A stretch of DNA of 51,511 nt from Bdellovibrionia bacterium (GTDB taxonomy: Bacteria; Bdellovibrionota; Bdellovibrionia; Bdellovibrionales; JAGQZY01): NCBI GenBank assembly GCA_030424665.1, contig JAUHWN010000011.1:1-51511 (forward strand), given 5' to 3'. Positions 8,201 through 16,676 of the stretch are shown in pieces. The notes beneath the pieces are model-generated. The model ran no database searches and was not told where the DNA came from. It was given only the letters and a program-made list of their open reading frames with translations. The position numbers and the translations under genes are program-made. The first letter of the stretch is position 1; every line of letters starts with the position of its first letter.

Positions 8201-9346
8201 ATGAGATCGATCAGGGGGATTTTAGTTTTCATTATTAGTTTTTATGCAATTTACTCCCAGGGTGCGAATTGTTCAGATATTGTATCAGATGGATACAATC
8301 TTCGAGATACGAACTATTATTGTTCGACAACACTTGTAGTTCCTTCGGGGGTGACCCTAACTTCTCGGGACCTTACACGTCGGGGGAGAATTATAGCTGC
8401 TTCCAACTTTGATTCCTCTCAGCCGCTAATTCGTCTGGAGAGAAATTCCAGTTTGATTGGAGTAATAGCAAATGGAGCGTTTAGAGCCAAAATAATAGTA
8501 AGGGTAGCTCCAAATATTGTTAACTCGCTTATTGAAAATAAGTCTGGATTAGACAATGACGAGTACGGAATGGTAATCAATGATAATGTAATCATAAATG
8601 CCTATAATGGTTCTAGGAATTATCCGCTTCCTTCGATGGCAACCAGTCGGACTGACGTGGCTGGTATATGGGTCAAAGCAGGTGGTTCGACGGGTTACAT
8701 TCAAAGATTGCATATCGAAAAAAACCATATTTATAATATTGGTTTTAAGTCATCTGGAGAAAATCAAGGTAAAATTCATCCTCTAGATTGGGAGTCCCGG
8801 GGGCACGCCATTTACATGCGAGGTGTTGTCGAGGCCCATGTAGAGAATAATATTATTTCTCACACCCTCAGCGGAGGGATTAATTTTGGCGGTTGTAGAG
8901 ATATACTAGTTAAAGGAAACGAAATAGATATGACGGGACTCAATAGAGTATATGGTGCTTCAGCTGGTTCCGTTTCTGATGGAATTACGGCCTATAAGAA
9001 TAGGCAATCGATTTACTCAGGTCTTTATGCATCTGGGAAGAACGAGAACTACAGAATTTTGCATAATACGATCGAACGAAGTTATAATAATGGGATTCAT
9101 GTTTCGAGAAATAATATTACCCTAAAGCACAATACGGTTACGGGCCAACTTTACAGAGGAATCTATTACGGCCATTGGAATGAGGGCGGGACCATTCAAG
9201 AAGACCCCATGGAGAATGCTTCAATTAAATACAATAAAGTCACCTATGGAAGTAGTGGTGGGCGATATAGTGGTGCTATCTTCGTGCGAACACCACCCAC
9301 TGGTCGAATTAATGTGCAGATCAAATATAATAAGATATTGGACTAA
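8201..9346 (+). CDS. Exported right-handed beta-helix protein
   Basis: 381 residues with a signal peptide (GILVFIISFYAIYSQGA). From about residue 110 onward it consists of degenerate parallel beta-helix repeats of the form HVENNIIS, ILVKGNEIDM, YRILHNTIERS, ITLKHNTVTG, ASIKYNKVTY, VQIKYNKILD, the pattern of pectate-lyase-like and NosD-like (PbH1) proteins. Such proteins bind or cut polysaccharides or act as surface fibres; no catalytic residues can be assigned. A GGGGG tract lies just before the ATG. It stands alone, convergent with the next gene 20 bases away. Confidence 0.82.
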   Translation: MRSIRGILVFIISFYAIYSQGANCSDIVSDGYNLRDTNYYCSTTLVVPSGVTLTSRDLTRRGRIIAASNFDSSQPLIRLERNSSLIGVIANGAFRAKIIVRVAPNIVNSLIENKSGLDNDEYGMVINDNVIINAYNGSRNYPLPSMATSRTDVAGIWVKAGGSTGYIQRLHIEKNHIYNIGFKSSGENQGKIHPLDWESRGHAIYMRGVVEAHVENNIISHTLSGGINFGGCRDILVKGNEIDMTGLNRVYGASAGSVSDGITAYKNRQSIYSGLYASGKNENYRILHNTIERSYNNGIHVSRNNITLKHNTVTGQLYRGIYYGHWNEGGTIQEDPMENASIKYNKVTYGSSGGRYSGAIFVRTPPTGRINVQIKYNKILD

Positions 9347-9366
9347 TCTTGCATATCAGTTCTAAA

Positions 9367-9975
9367 TTAGAAGTTTATGTTCTTAATTTTAGCGAGTGTC
9401 TCTCTCAAGCTTTGATTGTAGCGATGAGAATTATTGTTATGGGTTGGCATTTCATCTATAGTCTGAATAAGGTCCTTTGCTAAAGGAGCGAGAAAGTCAT
9501 AGTCGTCTGTAAAATCAAGAGAGCCTAGAGAAATTGCGCACTTTGGATTGATTTTGCAGAACTCGTACAAGTAGTTTTTTACTAAGTCATCATTCTCCTC
9601 GATAGAGGCCAACACAATTTGCGAGTGTAAGCCTATGCAGTTATCAGGCTCAAGTTTTAGCAGAGAATCTACAACAGGGATAGTCATCTCGGGATCATCC
9701 AGTATATCAAGGTAAAGGTCGCAAAGTTTTTCGTGAGCAGTAATATTGTTTGGAAATAGTTCTAAGACATGCTCCCAGATTTCTTTTTCCCAGGGAATTG
9801 CTTTCTTTGAATCGATCTGTTCAAGTTCTTCGATACTCACCAGGGATTCTTCGTAATTCAAGTCAGTGCCGTCAATGTGCAAGGCCAATTCGATCCAAGC
9901 TTTTTCATTTTTATTATTTTGATCGACTTTATTGAGTAGTTCGATATATATTTCGACAAATTCTCTTTTGTCCAT
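9367..9975 (-). CDS. Acidic helical-repeat (TPR-like) protein
   Basis: About 202 residues from the ATG at 9975, which has an AAGG site eight bases upstream; an upstream in-frame start at 10041 has no such support. The sequence is acidic and helical, with TPR-like pieces (NITAHEKLCDLYLDIL, VVDSLLKLEPDN, LYEFCKINPKC). It has no signal peptide and is probably a cytoplasmic interaction protein. No specific function can be named. Confidence 0.7.
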   Translation of the reverse strand: MDKREFVEIYIELLNKVDQNNKNEKAWIELALHIDGTDLNYEESLVSIEELEQIDSKKAIPWEKEIWEHVLELFPNNITAHEKLCDLYLDILDDPEMTIPVVDSLLKLEPDNCIGLHSQIVLASIEENDDLVKNYLYEFCKINPKCAISLGSLDFTDDYDFLAPLAKDLIQTIDEMPTHNNNSHRYNQSLRETLAKIKNINF

Positions 9976-10139
9976 ATTAAACCTTATCAATTGATTGAAT
10001 TTACGTATTCGATGGTAGTAAATTAAGATTACAGTTGGCAATAAATTGCTCTAGACATAACTTAAAAATTTGCCTTATGTCGAGTCAGTCGACACCGAAA
10101 AGGTCGTACGAAGAGATTGTGAAAACTGGAGGAGTCACC

Positions 10140-10580
10140 TTGAAAAAGATGGATTTGATTCTATTAATGAGTCTCTTTTTAATTCCATTGAGTGTTGCTT
10201 TTTTCTTGCCAATAAACTCTTTAGAAAAAGGCTATTTGGGAGCGCCTAAACCACTTTTTACACTCAAAATGATTTGGTCCAATAGTGTGTTTGAAAAAGT
10301 GGTGTTTATAGTATTTCTTTTAAAGTGTTTGCTTTTGCCTCTGTTAGTTTATTGGTTTAACGAAAATCAAATCTTGTCATGGACGACTTTAATTGCTGTG
10401 GCATTATTTGCAATCCCGGCGACGGCATTACTTCTATTAGCTTTTTTGCTGCACGAGAAAAACTTAATTAGTACGACCCAAATATATTCTATGAATATTT
10501 GGGGATACACTTTGGTCACATGGAGTTTAGGGACAGCTCTGTTTTCTTGTTACTTAGTTGTCAAAAAGATTATCTCTTAA
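10140..10580 (+). CDS. Small four-helix membrane protein
   Basis: About 146 residues if started at the TTG at 10140, which follows a strong GGAGGAG site by five bases; in-frame starts at 10035 and 10077 have no visible ribosome site. Four hydrophobic stretches are seen (ILLMSLFLIPLSVAFFL, VVFIVFLLKCLLLPLLVYWF, LIAVALFAIPATALLLLAFLL, YTLVTWSLGTALFSCYLV). No family was recognised. It converges on the LysE-type gene with only 13 bases between the stops. Confidence 0.65.
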   Translation: MKKMDLILLMSLFLIPLSVAFFLPINSLEKGYLGAPKPLFTLKMIWSNSVFEKVVFIVFLLKCLLLPLLVYWFNENQILSWTTLIAVALFAIPATALLLLAFLLHEKNLISTTQIYSMNIWGYTLVTWSLGTALFSCYLVVKKIIS

Positions 10581-10593
10581 GAGGAGTTTTTGG

Positions 10594-11223
10594 CTACTCT
10601 TTGAATACCCAGCTTGCGACTTCAGTACCCAACTTTATTGCAAGGAGAAGTAAAATGACTCCTGAGACGAAGGATACAATTCTCATTGCTTTTTGATTGT
10701 TTAGAATGTTTCCCAAAAGGGAAGCAGAGAATGCCAGTCCAAAAAACCAGAGGGTGGAAAATGAAGATGCTCCAAGTCCAAACAAAAATCTTTCTTCGAG
10801 GGATATAAACTTAGAGGAATACCCTCCCACTAATACAATTGTGTCGAGATAGACATGTGGATTTAAAAGGCTAAAGGCTAGACTTGCAAATGTTGTTCGC
10901 CAAAATGTATTTGTATCTGAGTGCAAAACAGAAAAAGTTATGGTTTTTCTGGATTCGTTTACTTTCATTGCCCCGTAGAAAAAAAGAAAGCCGACTCCTG
11001 CGACTCCCAATGAAATTTTTAGTATTGGGTATTGAATAAAAAATGTCGCAATTCCAAGAACTCCAATGAAGATTAAAGAGGCGTCGCAAATAGAAGAAAC
11101 GAGAGCAACTTGAAAGTGCCTCTTTTTTTTAAGGCCCGAATTTAAGACAAAAATATTCTGAGCACCTAAAGCTAAAATTAAGCTGGCTTGGAGTAGAAAA
11201 CCTTGAATGAATATGCTAATCAT
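10594..11223 (-). CDS. LysE/ArgO-family amino-acid exporter
   Basis: 209 residues, six predicted membrane segments. The family signature near the N-terminus is clear: GFLLQASLILALGAQNIFVLNSGL, of which the GAQN-FVL core is diagnostic, and the mid-protein LLNPHVYLDTIVLVGG matches the LysE/ArgO LNPH-YLD motif. Members export basic amino acids such as lysine or arginine out of the cytoplasm. It lies 27 bases downstream of the SRPBCC gene on the same strand and may share its transcript. Substrate cannot be decided from sequence. Confidence 0.9.
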   Translation of the reverse strand: MISIFIQGFLLQASLILALGAQNIFVLNSGLKKKRHFQVALVSSICDASLIFIGVLGIATFFIQYPILKISLGVAGVGFLFFYGAMKVNESRKTITFSVLHSDTNTFWRTTFASLAFSLLNPHVYLDTIVLVGGYSSKFISLEERFLFGLGASSFSTLWFFGLAFSASLLGNILNNQKAMRIVSFVSGVILLLLAIKLGTEVASWVFKE

Positions 11224-11250
11224 AAAAATCCTAGGAGATGGAATGAGGAG

Positions 11251-11697
11251 TTAGTGAATATTCTTATTCAACTCATCGAGGGCATAGGGCCAAGCTTCTT
11301 TATGGTCATTCATTGATTTCTCGCTAGAGAAACCAGAATGCGTTAGCTTCACGAGAGTTCCACTATTAAGAGGTGTGAGTTCGATTTTTAAAACGGTTTC
11401 GGCTCCCTGAGTGCCAGCCTCTGTTAACCAGGTCATTTCAATGAACTTTGCGGGCTCAAGTCTTAAGAACCTGCCATAATGGGGATGTCTTTGCCCTTCA
11501 AACCTTGATTCAAAGAAGTAGGGTTTGTTTGCGACTGGCTCCATGATGATGGCTTCGGGTGAAGCGAACCATTTCGAAAATTTATTCGTGGTCCAAGCAG
11601 CAAAAACATCTTCTGGAGTTGCATCAATTTTTTTCTCTACGACCAACTTTAATGGTCGATTTGATAAATCAGGCTGTGCAATGACTTCAGTATTCAT
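11251..11697 (-). CDS. SRPBCC (AHSA1/START-like) domain protein
   Basis: 148 residues. It follows the AHSA1-like SRPBCC pattern: an initial strand (LVVEKKIDATPEDVFAAWT), then KFSKWFASPE, an internal strand set ending in FIEMTWLTE, VLKIELTP, GTLVKLTHSGFS and a C-terminal helix. These are small cytoplasmic proteins with a hydrophobic ligand cavity. Ligand and role are unknown. It precedes the LysE-type exporter in what may be a two-gene operon. Confidence 0.82.
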   Translation of the reverse strand: MNTEVIAQPDLSNRPLKLVVEKKIDATPEDVFAAWTTNKFSKWFASPEAIIMEPVANKPYFFESRFEGQRHPHYGRFLRLEPAKFIEMTWLTEAGTQGAETVLKIELTPLNSGTLVKLTHSGFSSEKSMNDHKEAWPYALDELNKNIH

Positions 11698-12144
11698 AGG
11701 TCCTCCAAGACTAAGCTCTTGATTGTGGGGACTGTACAGAAGAATCGGCGAAATGACTAGTGTTAGAAGCCTGGCTTTTTAATCTATTAAAGTCTGGAGT
11801 TCCAGTATTGATGTTTTAGAGCATTCTTGGATTCGGGTATTCCGGTTTAGTATAATTGCTGAATTCCGTATATGGTTAATTGTATTCAGGATTCTGTTTC
11901 GGGACTAAATGACGGGGTGGACGTCTCACTCCTCGCCATCCTAGCTGCGGGGGTTCTCAAGCTCGCAAACCCGCCTGACTTTTAATGTCTCGCTATTGAA
12001 TCTAAGTATTTGCATTAGCTCAAATAAATCCAGTATGTATATATTATTAAAAAAGCGAATTGAATCGAGCATTTCAAGGAACTCTTTGTCTTGGTGCAGG
12101 ATTTGTAATATGTGTAGTCAAAACTAATACCAGGAAACTAGATT
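11698..12144. other. 447-base non-coding stretch with a tRNA-Asp 3'-end-like sequence
   Basis: I see no supported gene here. The notable item is 11907-11923, which matches the first 17 bases of the 55-bp attachment repeat at 19814 and 26453 in 16 positions. An imperfect G/C-rich inverted repeat follows at about 11950-11980 (GCGGG and CCCGC arms). The remainder is A+T-rich and presumably holds promoters for the two diverging genes. Confidence 0.6.
11907..11923 (-). repeat. Degenerate copy of the tRNA-Asp 3' end (possible old attachment site)
   Basis: The sequence AAATGACGGGGTGGACG differs from the repeat start AAATGGCGGGGTGGACG at one base and begins at the same boundary, including the bases just outside the CCA end. 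Similarity stops after 17 bases, so it may be a decayed attachment site or chance. Confidence 0.35.
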
Positions 12145-13737
12145 ATGATAAGTACGTTTGACTTAGGGTTGAGATATGGCGGTAGAACCCTTTTTGACGA
12201 AGTGAACATCAATTTCACTCCCGGAAATTGTTACGGTCTCATTGGCGCTAATGGTGCTGGGAAGTCGACCTTTTTGAAGCTACTTGCCGGAGACGTTGAG
12301 CCTACTAACGGACATATTTCGAAGGATAAAAATACGAGATTGTCATTTTTGAAGCAGGATCAAAATCAATTTGATTCAGAGACTGTAATGAATACGGTCC
12401 TTATGGGAAATCAAGACTTTTATGCCCTTTTAAAAGAGCGTGAAGCGCTCTATTCGAAATCTGATTTTTCTGATGAAGATGGAATGAAGTCGGCAGACCT
12501 TGAAGTTAAGTTCGCGGAAATGAATGGATACGAGGCAGAGTCCGAAGTTGGAATTTTGCTTGCGGGGCTCGGAATACCAGTTGAATTTAATGATCGACTT
12601 ATGAAGGATATTGACGGGAGTTTAAAAGTTAAGGTCCTTCTTGCTCAGGCTCTTTTCGGTGATCCTGATATTTTACTGATGGATGAACCGACGAACCATT
12701 TAGATATTCAAGCAATTCGATGGCTCGAAGAGTTTCTTTCTAAATTTGAAAACACAGTTATAGTGGTCAGTCATGATCGGCATTTTATGAATCGAGTTTG
12801 TACGCATATTGCTGATATCGACTTTGCAAAAATTAATACTTACACAGGAAATTATGAGTTTTGGAGGCAAGCTTGCGAACTCAATCAAAAGTTGCTTTCG
12901 GATCAAAATAAAAAGAATGAGGCGAAAGCTAAGGATCTAAAAAACTTTATTGCGCGATTTAGTGCTAATGCCTCAAAGTCTAAACAAGCGACTTCGCGAC
13001 TCAAGCAGCTCAGTAAACTTGAACTCTCTGACATGCCCGTGAGCTCTAGAAGATACCCCTTTGTCGGTTTCAGTTCAAAGGTAGAGGCCGGTAAAGATAT
13101 TTTAAATGTCGAAGGATTATCAAAGAAAGTTGAAGGGGAGCCGTTATTAGACAATATTAATTTTCGAGTCAATAAGGGCGACAAAATTGCTTTTCTTAGC
13201 AAAAGTGATGTTTCGATCAGCACTCTTTTTGATATTGTCGCTGGAAAGATCGAAGCGGACGCAGGATCTGTTAACTGGGGCATTACTACGAAGACTGATT
13301 ATTTTCCGAGCGATAATTCTGAATATTTTGATGATTGTGAATACAGCCTTGTTGATTGGCTCAGGCAGTATTCTGAAGATAAAGAAGAGTCATTTATTCG
13401 AGGTTTTTTAGGAAAGATGCTCTTTAGTAAAGATGAAGCGCTTAAAAAGGCAAGCGTCCTTTCTGGTGGTGAAAAAGTGAGGTGCATGCTTTCAAAAATG
13501 ATGCTCTCTGGTGCTAATGTTTTGATTCTGGATCACCCAACAGCTCACTTAGATTTAGAGGCTGTTTCTGCTCTTAACGACGGTCTTTGCAAATTTGATG
13601 GAACCCTTCTATTTGCCTCTCAGGATCATGAAGTTGTCCAAACTGTCGCCAATAGAATCATAAGTTTGGACGAGACAATTCAATTTGATGAGCCCGTAAC
13701 TCTCGAGGAATATTTTGAAAGAATGCTCCCTGTCTAA
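12145..13737 (+). CDS. ABC-F protein, YbiT-like, with a degenerate second ATPase domain
   Basis: 530 residues, the same length as E. coli YbiT, to which it aligns throughout. ABC-F proteins have two ATPase domains and no membrane part; they act at the ribosomal E site or in related translation quality control. Domain 1 is intact: Walker A GANGAGKST (34-42), Walker B LLMDEPTNHLD (Asp180, Glu181), H-switch SHDRHF (His210). The YbiT-type linker motif SANASKSKQATSR is present. Domain 2 keeps the signature VLSGGEK (439-444) but its Walker A is SKSDVSIST (352-360, Lys to Ile358), the catalytic Glu is His464 (LDHPTAHLD) and the H-switch His is Gln493. One composite site should thus work and the other should not. 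Confidence 0.92.
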   Translation: MISTFDLGLRYGGRTLFDEVNINFTPGNCYGLIGANGAGKSTFLKLLAGDVEPTNGHISKDKNTRLSFLKQDQNQFDSETVMNTVLMGNQDFYALLKEREALYSKSDFSDEDGMKSADLEVKFAEMNGYEAESEVGILLAGLGIPVEFNDRLMKDIDGSLKVKVLLAQALFGDPDILLMDEPTNHLDIQAIRWLEEFLSKFENTVIVVSHDRHFMNRVCTHIADIDFAKINTYTGNYEFWRQACELNQKLLSDQNKKNEAKAKDLKNFIARFSANASKSKQATSRLKQLSKLELSDMPVSSRRYPFVGFSSKVEAGKDILNVEGLSKKVEGEPLLDNINFRVNKGDKIAFLSKSDVSISTLFDIVAGKIEADAGSVNWGITTKTDYFPSDNSEYFDDCEYSLVDWLRQYSEDKEESFIRGFLGKMLFSKDEALKKASVLSGGEKVRCMLSKMMLSGANVLILDHPTAHLDLEAVSALNDGLCKFDGTLLFASQDHEVVQTVANRIISLDETIQFDEPVTLEEYFERMLPV

Positions 13738-13885
13738 TTAGTAACTATTGCGGCCAAAACCTTTTTGAGAAGACAGACGGTTAAATCGAAAAGAATACTC
13801 CCGTTAATCAATAAATTGAATCCGAGCAAGTGATGTGTTATTTTCTTTCGTTTTTTTCCATGACGCAGAGAAATAGGGGGCTTCC

Positions 13886-15181
13886 ATGAGATTTGAAAAC
13901 TACGATATTTCACCTCAAATAAAAACTAATTTAGAGGGCCTTGGTTTCTTGAGGGCAACTGATATTCAGTTTAAAGCTATTCCAGCGATCATGAATGAAG
14001 AAGATGTCCTGGCTATTGCACAGACGGGTACAGGTAAGACCGCTGCTTTCGCGATCCCAATTGTCGATCGAATACATGGACTTAAAGAATCTAAAAAAAG
14101 TAATGGAATATATTGCTTGGTTCTAGTTCCCACGAGGGAGTTGGCTCAGCAAATAGGTAAAGTATTCGCAAAAATTTCAAGGGGAACTAAGGCAAATAGT
14201 TATGCAATTTATGGTGGAGTTGATCAAGACCCTCAGATTCGGCAGCTCACAGGCGGAGTTGATATTTTAATTGCAACACCAGGACGCATGTTTGACCTTA
14301 TTCACCAAGAGCATATTGATGTAAGTCGAGTTAAGACTCTAGTGCTAGATGAAGCAGATCATATGCTCGATCTTGGCTTTATTGAAGATATTGAAAGTAT
14401 CAAGCGAAAGCTGACCCAGAAGCATCAAACTCTGTTCTTTTCAGCTACGATTAATAAGACCATAAAGAAAATGGCGTATTCTCAAATCAGGACAAATGCT
14501 CTAAGAATTCAAATAGCTCCTGAAAACAGAGTATCTAAAAATGTAGTCCATTATATTGCGAAGGTCTCAATGGATAAAAAAAGACATTTGTTGGTGAATA
14601 TTCTTTCTAACCAACCTGATGTAAAATGCATGGTTTTTGTTCGAACTAAAATTAGGGCTGAACGGGTCGGAAAGCACTTGGCAAAAAATAAAATTGATTC
14701 GCTCAGTATTCATAGTGGAATGGAGCAAGAAGAAAGAGAAGAAAATTTGGAGAAATTTAGAGAGCAAAAGTCGGGTGTCTTAATTTCGACAGACGTCAGT
14801 GCTCGTGGAATAGATCTTCCAGGAATTGAACTTGTTGTAAATTATGATTTCCCTGAAGACCCTGAGTATTATGTACATAGAGTGGGTCGTACTGGTCGCG
14901 GTTTTGAAACCGGAGAAGCTCTATCCTTTTGTAGTATAGAAGAGGCAGAAAAACTAAAAGAGGTTGAAGAGTTTATAGATTCAAAAATTGAAGTTCTTGA
15001 AATCTATGAAGGTGCATTAAAAGAAAAGTCGGAGATTGATTTTGGTGAGATTAGTTTTGAAAAAATGATCGAAGAAGAAGAGGAAAATCTAAGAAAAATG
15101 AGGCCTAAAAAACCTAAGCCTAAGAAGAAAAAGTCGAAGAAAATCAAATCGAAAAATAAATCTAAGAAAAATAAGAAGTAA
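13886..15181 (+). CDS. rhlE: DEAD-box RNA helicase, RhlE-like
   Basis: 431 residues with all helicase motifs: Q motif (FLRATDIQFKAIP), motif I AQTGTGKT (45-52), Ia PTRELAQQ, Ib TPGR, II DEAD (155-158), III SAT, IV MVFVRT, V STDVSARGID and VI HRVGRTGR. The C-terminus is a very basic Lys-rich tail, usual in RhlE-type proteins for RNA binding. These cytoplasmic helicases remodel RNA during ribosome assembly and cold growth. A GGGGG tract precedes the ATG. It lies in a block of translation and RNA genes. Confidence 0.93.
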   Translation: MRFENYDISPQIKTNLEGLGFLRATDIQFKAIPAIMNEEDVLAIAQTGTGKTAAFAIPIVDRIHGLKESKKSNGIYCLVLVPTRELAQQIGKVFAKISRGTKANSYAIYGGVDQDPQIRQLTGGVDILIATPGRMFDLIHQEHIDVSRVKTLVLDEADHMLDLGFIEDIESIKRKLTQKHQTLFFSATINKTIKKMAYSQIRTNALRIQIAPENRVSKNVVHYIAKVSMDKKRHLLVNILSNQPDVKCMVFVRTKIRAERVGKHLAKNKIDSLSIHSGMEQEEREENLEKFREQKSGVLISTDVSARGIDLPGIELVVNYDFPEDPEYYVHRVGRTGRGFETGEALSFCSIEEAEKLKEVEEFIDSKIEVLEIYEGALKEKSEIDFGEISFEKMIEEEEENLRKMRPKKPKPKKKKSKKIKSKNKSKKNKK

Positions 15182-15250
15182 ATCGTGTTTCGTCTCTCGT
15201 AGTCGATGAGGCCTTGGCCCTCATTCTGTTCCAATCCCAATCACCTAAGA

Positions 15251-15373
15251 CCAATCTTCTTAAATCGCCCAAAGACGCGGCTTCGAGTGATCGAGGAATG
15301 AGTCGTATAAGCATACGTCGCAGTGACGAGATTACGAAGAAAACAAAGTATTTGGGCGATTTAAAAAGATTGG
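15251..15373. repeat. 23-bp inverted repeat enclosing small hairpins (possible structured RNA)
   Basis: Arms at 15251-15273 and 15351-15373 pair at 22 of 23 positions. The 77-base loop holds two more hairpins: 15281-15296 (CTTCGA, loop GTGA, TCGAGG) and 15304-15317 (CGTAT, loop AAGC, ATACG). The element follows the helicase stop by 70 bases. No flanking target duplication is evident, so a long structured RNA or a small inverted-repeat element are both possible. Confidence 0.55.
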
Positions 15374-15433
15374 CGGGGTTGACGGGATCTGATCTCTTAT
15401 CAACCCATGATCTGTCATCTGTTGGTAAGAATA

Positions 15434-15628
15434 TTAAGTATTTACTGTTGACTTAAAATTCTTTCCGCAGTCGATACAAAAGTCTGACCGGTCTTTGACT
15501 TTACGAGCGTGATCCTCATGGGTACAGTTTTTTTTCGCAATACGACTATTTACAACTTTCCCGCAATCTGGACAGTGCCTGACACTCACATTCATTTTTG
15601 AATGGTTGAAGTTCTTACATCGATCCAT
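15434..15628 (-). CDS. Small zinc-ribbon protein
   Basis: 64 residues from the ATG at 15628; a TTG at 15673 inside the upstream gene is the other possible start. Zinc-ligand pairs are obvious: HCPDCGK, CTHEDH and FCIDCGK, with a further Cys near the start. The protein is basic, so nucleic-acid or ribosome binding is a fair guess. It is the last gene of a minus-strand run of RRM protein, HPF-like protein and zinc ribbon. Confidence 0.6.
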   Translation of the reverse strand: MDRCKNFNHSKMNVSVRHCPDCGKVVNSRIAKKNCTHEDHARKVKDRSDFCIDCGKNFKSTVNT

Positions 15629-15648
15629 AATATTATACCCGTACCCTT

Positions 15649-15942
15649 CTAAAAAGTTCTTTGGTTTATCCAAAGTGATATTTTCTTCTGAGAGAGAATA
15701 ATTACCTCTCTAACAACCTCTAAAGCGTCAATTCCACAGCATGAACTTTCAAAATGAAAGCTTGATGAAATGACTTCTAAGAACCCATTGATCTCTGATT
15801 CTCCATTTAAAATTCTAAGCTTTATTATTGTTCCCATTGGTGTGGACCGCTCATGGATTTGAAGAAGTTTTTCTATATCAATGGTATCTTGATCTGAAAG
15901 TTCAAGGCCTGAAATTGAAATTGAACAATTCGAAGGCCTCAT
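15649..15942 (-). CDS. HPF/RaiA-like protein, copy 1
   Basis: 97 residues from the ATG at 15942, which follows GGAG by six bases. It aligns without gaps to the protein at 18281-18574, about 36 identities in 97. The order of predicted elements (strand ISISGLEL, helix IDIEKLLQIHERSTP, strands IIKLRIL, FLEVISSSFHFESSC, helix VVREVIILSQKKI) resembles hibernation-promoting factor/RaiA, small proteins that sit in the ribosomal decoding region and silence ribosomes. The assignment rests on pattern and neighbours, not on strong identity. It sits 55 bases downstream of an RRM gene. Confidence 0.7.
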   Translation of the reverse strand: MRPSNCSISISGLELSDQDTIDIEKLLQIHERSTPMGTIIKLRILNGESEINGFLEVISSSFHFESSCCGIDALEVVREVIILSQKKISLWINQRTF

Positions 15943-15997
15943 GTTTTTCTCCAATTAGAAATAAGGAATCAGCAAAATTCAGAGGTACTTATCTCTT

Positions 15998-16276
15998 TTA
16001 ATGTCTAGTTCGTTGATTCGACGACCTACGTTCAGCCTTCTGGATGGCTTCATTAACAATGAGGTTCCTGCCAGAGACTTTAAATCCGTCAAATTGGCTA
16101 ATGGCTGTTTCTCCTGCATTGCTATCGCTGAACTCTAAAAAGGCAAAACCGCGTGATTTACCAGTGTAGCGATCCTTAACTAAATTCAATGAATTAATGG
16201 GACCTACTTGCGTAAAAAGGTCCGATAGGTCTTCTTCTGTAGTTTCAAAACTAAGGTTTCCAATATACAATGTCAT
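15998..16276 (-). CDS. RRM-domain RNA-binding protein, copy 1
   Basis: 92 residues, essentially one RNA-recognition motif: RNP2 LYIGNL (3-8) and RNP1 RGFAFLEF (42-49), followed by a short Arg-rich tail. Bacterial proteins of this type bind single-stranded RNA and are often induced by cold. The ATG at 16276 follows AAGGAG. It heads the run RRM, HPF-like, zinc ribbon. Confidence 0.92.
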   Translation of the reverse strand: MTLYIGNLSFETTEEDLSDLFTQVGPINSLNLVKDRYTGKSRGFAFLEFSDSNAGETAISQFDGFKVSGRNLIVNEAIQKAERRSSNQRTRH

Positions 16277-16676
16277 TTTGACTCCTTAACTAAGTCGACA
16301 GCTTAGTTGTTATAAGCAGATGCTTCTTCATTCGCGGCACCAGAGTATTAAATTTATTTTCCTGAAAGAACTTAAATAGAGGCAATTATAAAGAATTGCA
16401 AAGACTTAGCAATTTTAGGCGGTACAGGCATTTAAACCCTGAATCCGTAATACTAAGATCAGCATATCATTGTTCGAACTATTAGCAAGAATATAATGGC
16501 AAATCATCTCTAATGCTCCGTAATCGATCTGAATTGATTGGATGACTTTATTTTTGATCGATGCCACCGGCCTCTTACAATTTATTTAGCTTTTCGTCGG
16601 AAATATTAATCTCTTTTTTACGGATTTAATGAGATTTGAATAATTTATAAAGAGGTCAATATTTGAGATCGGTTCC
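16277..16676. other. 400-base A+T-rich gap without a recognisable gene
   Basis: No open frame with a ribosome site was found on either strand. The part near 16277 must contain the promoter of the RRM gene. Nothing else could be supported. Confidence 0.5.

Noticed and set aside
9180-9365. Alternative frames inside the beta-helix gene and similar opposite-frame openings throughout
   Set aside because: They lie wholly within better supported genes and lack starts, domains and sensible composition.
15214-15456. 80-codon open frame after the helicase gene
   Set aside because: It spans the long inverted repeat, has no convincing ribosome site at its start and its end lies opposite the zinc-ribbon gene. 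A shorter version from 15298 has GAGG upstream but the sequence looks structural, not coding.
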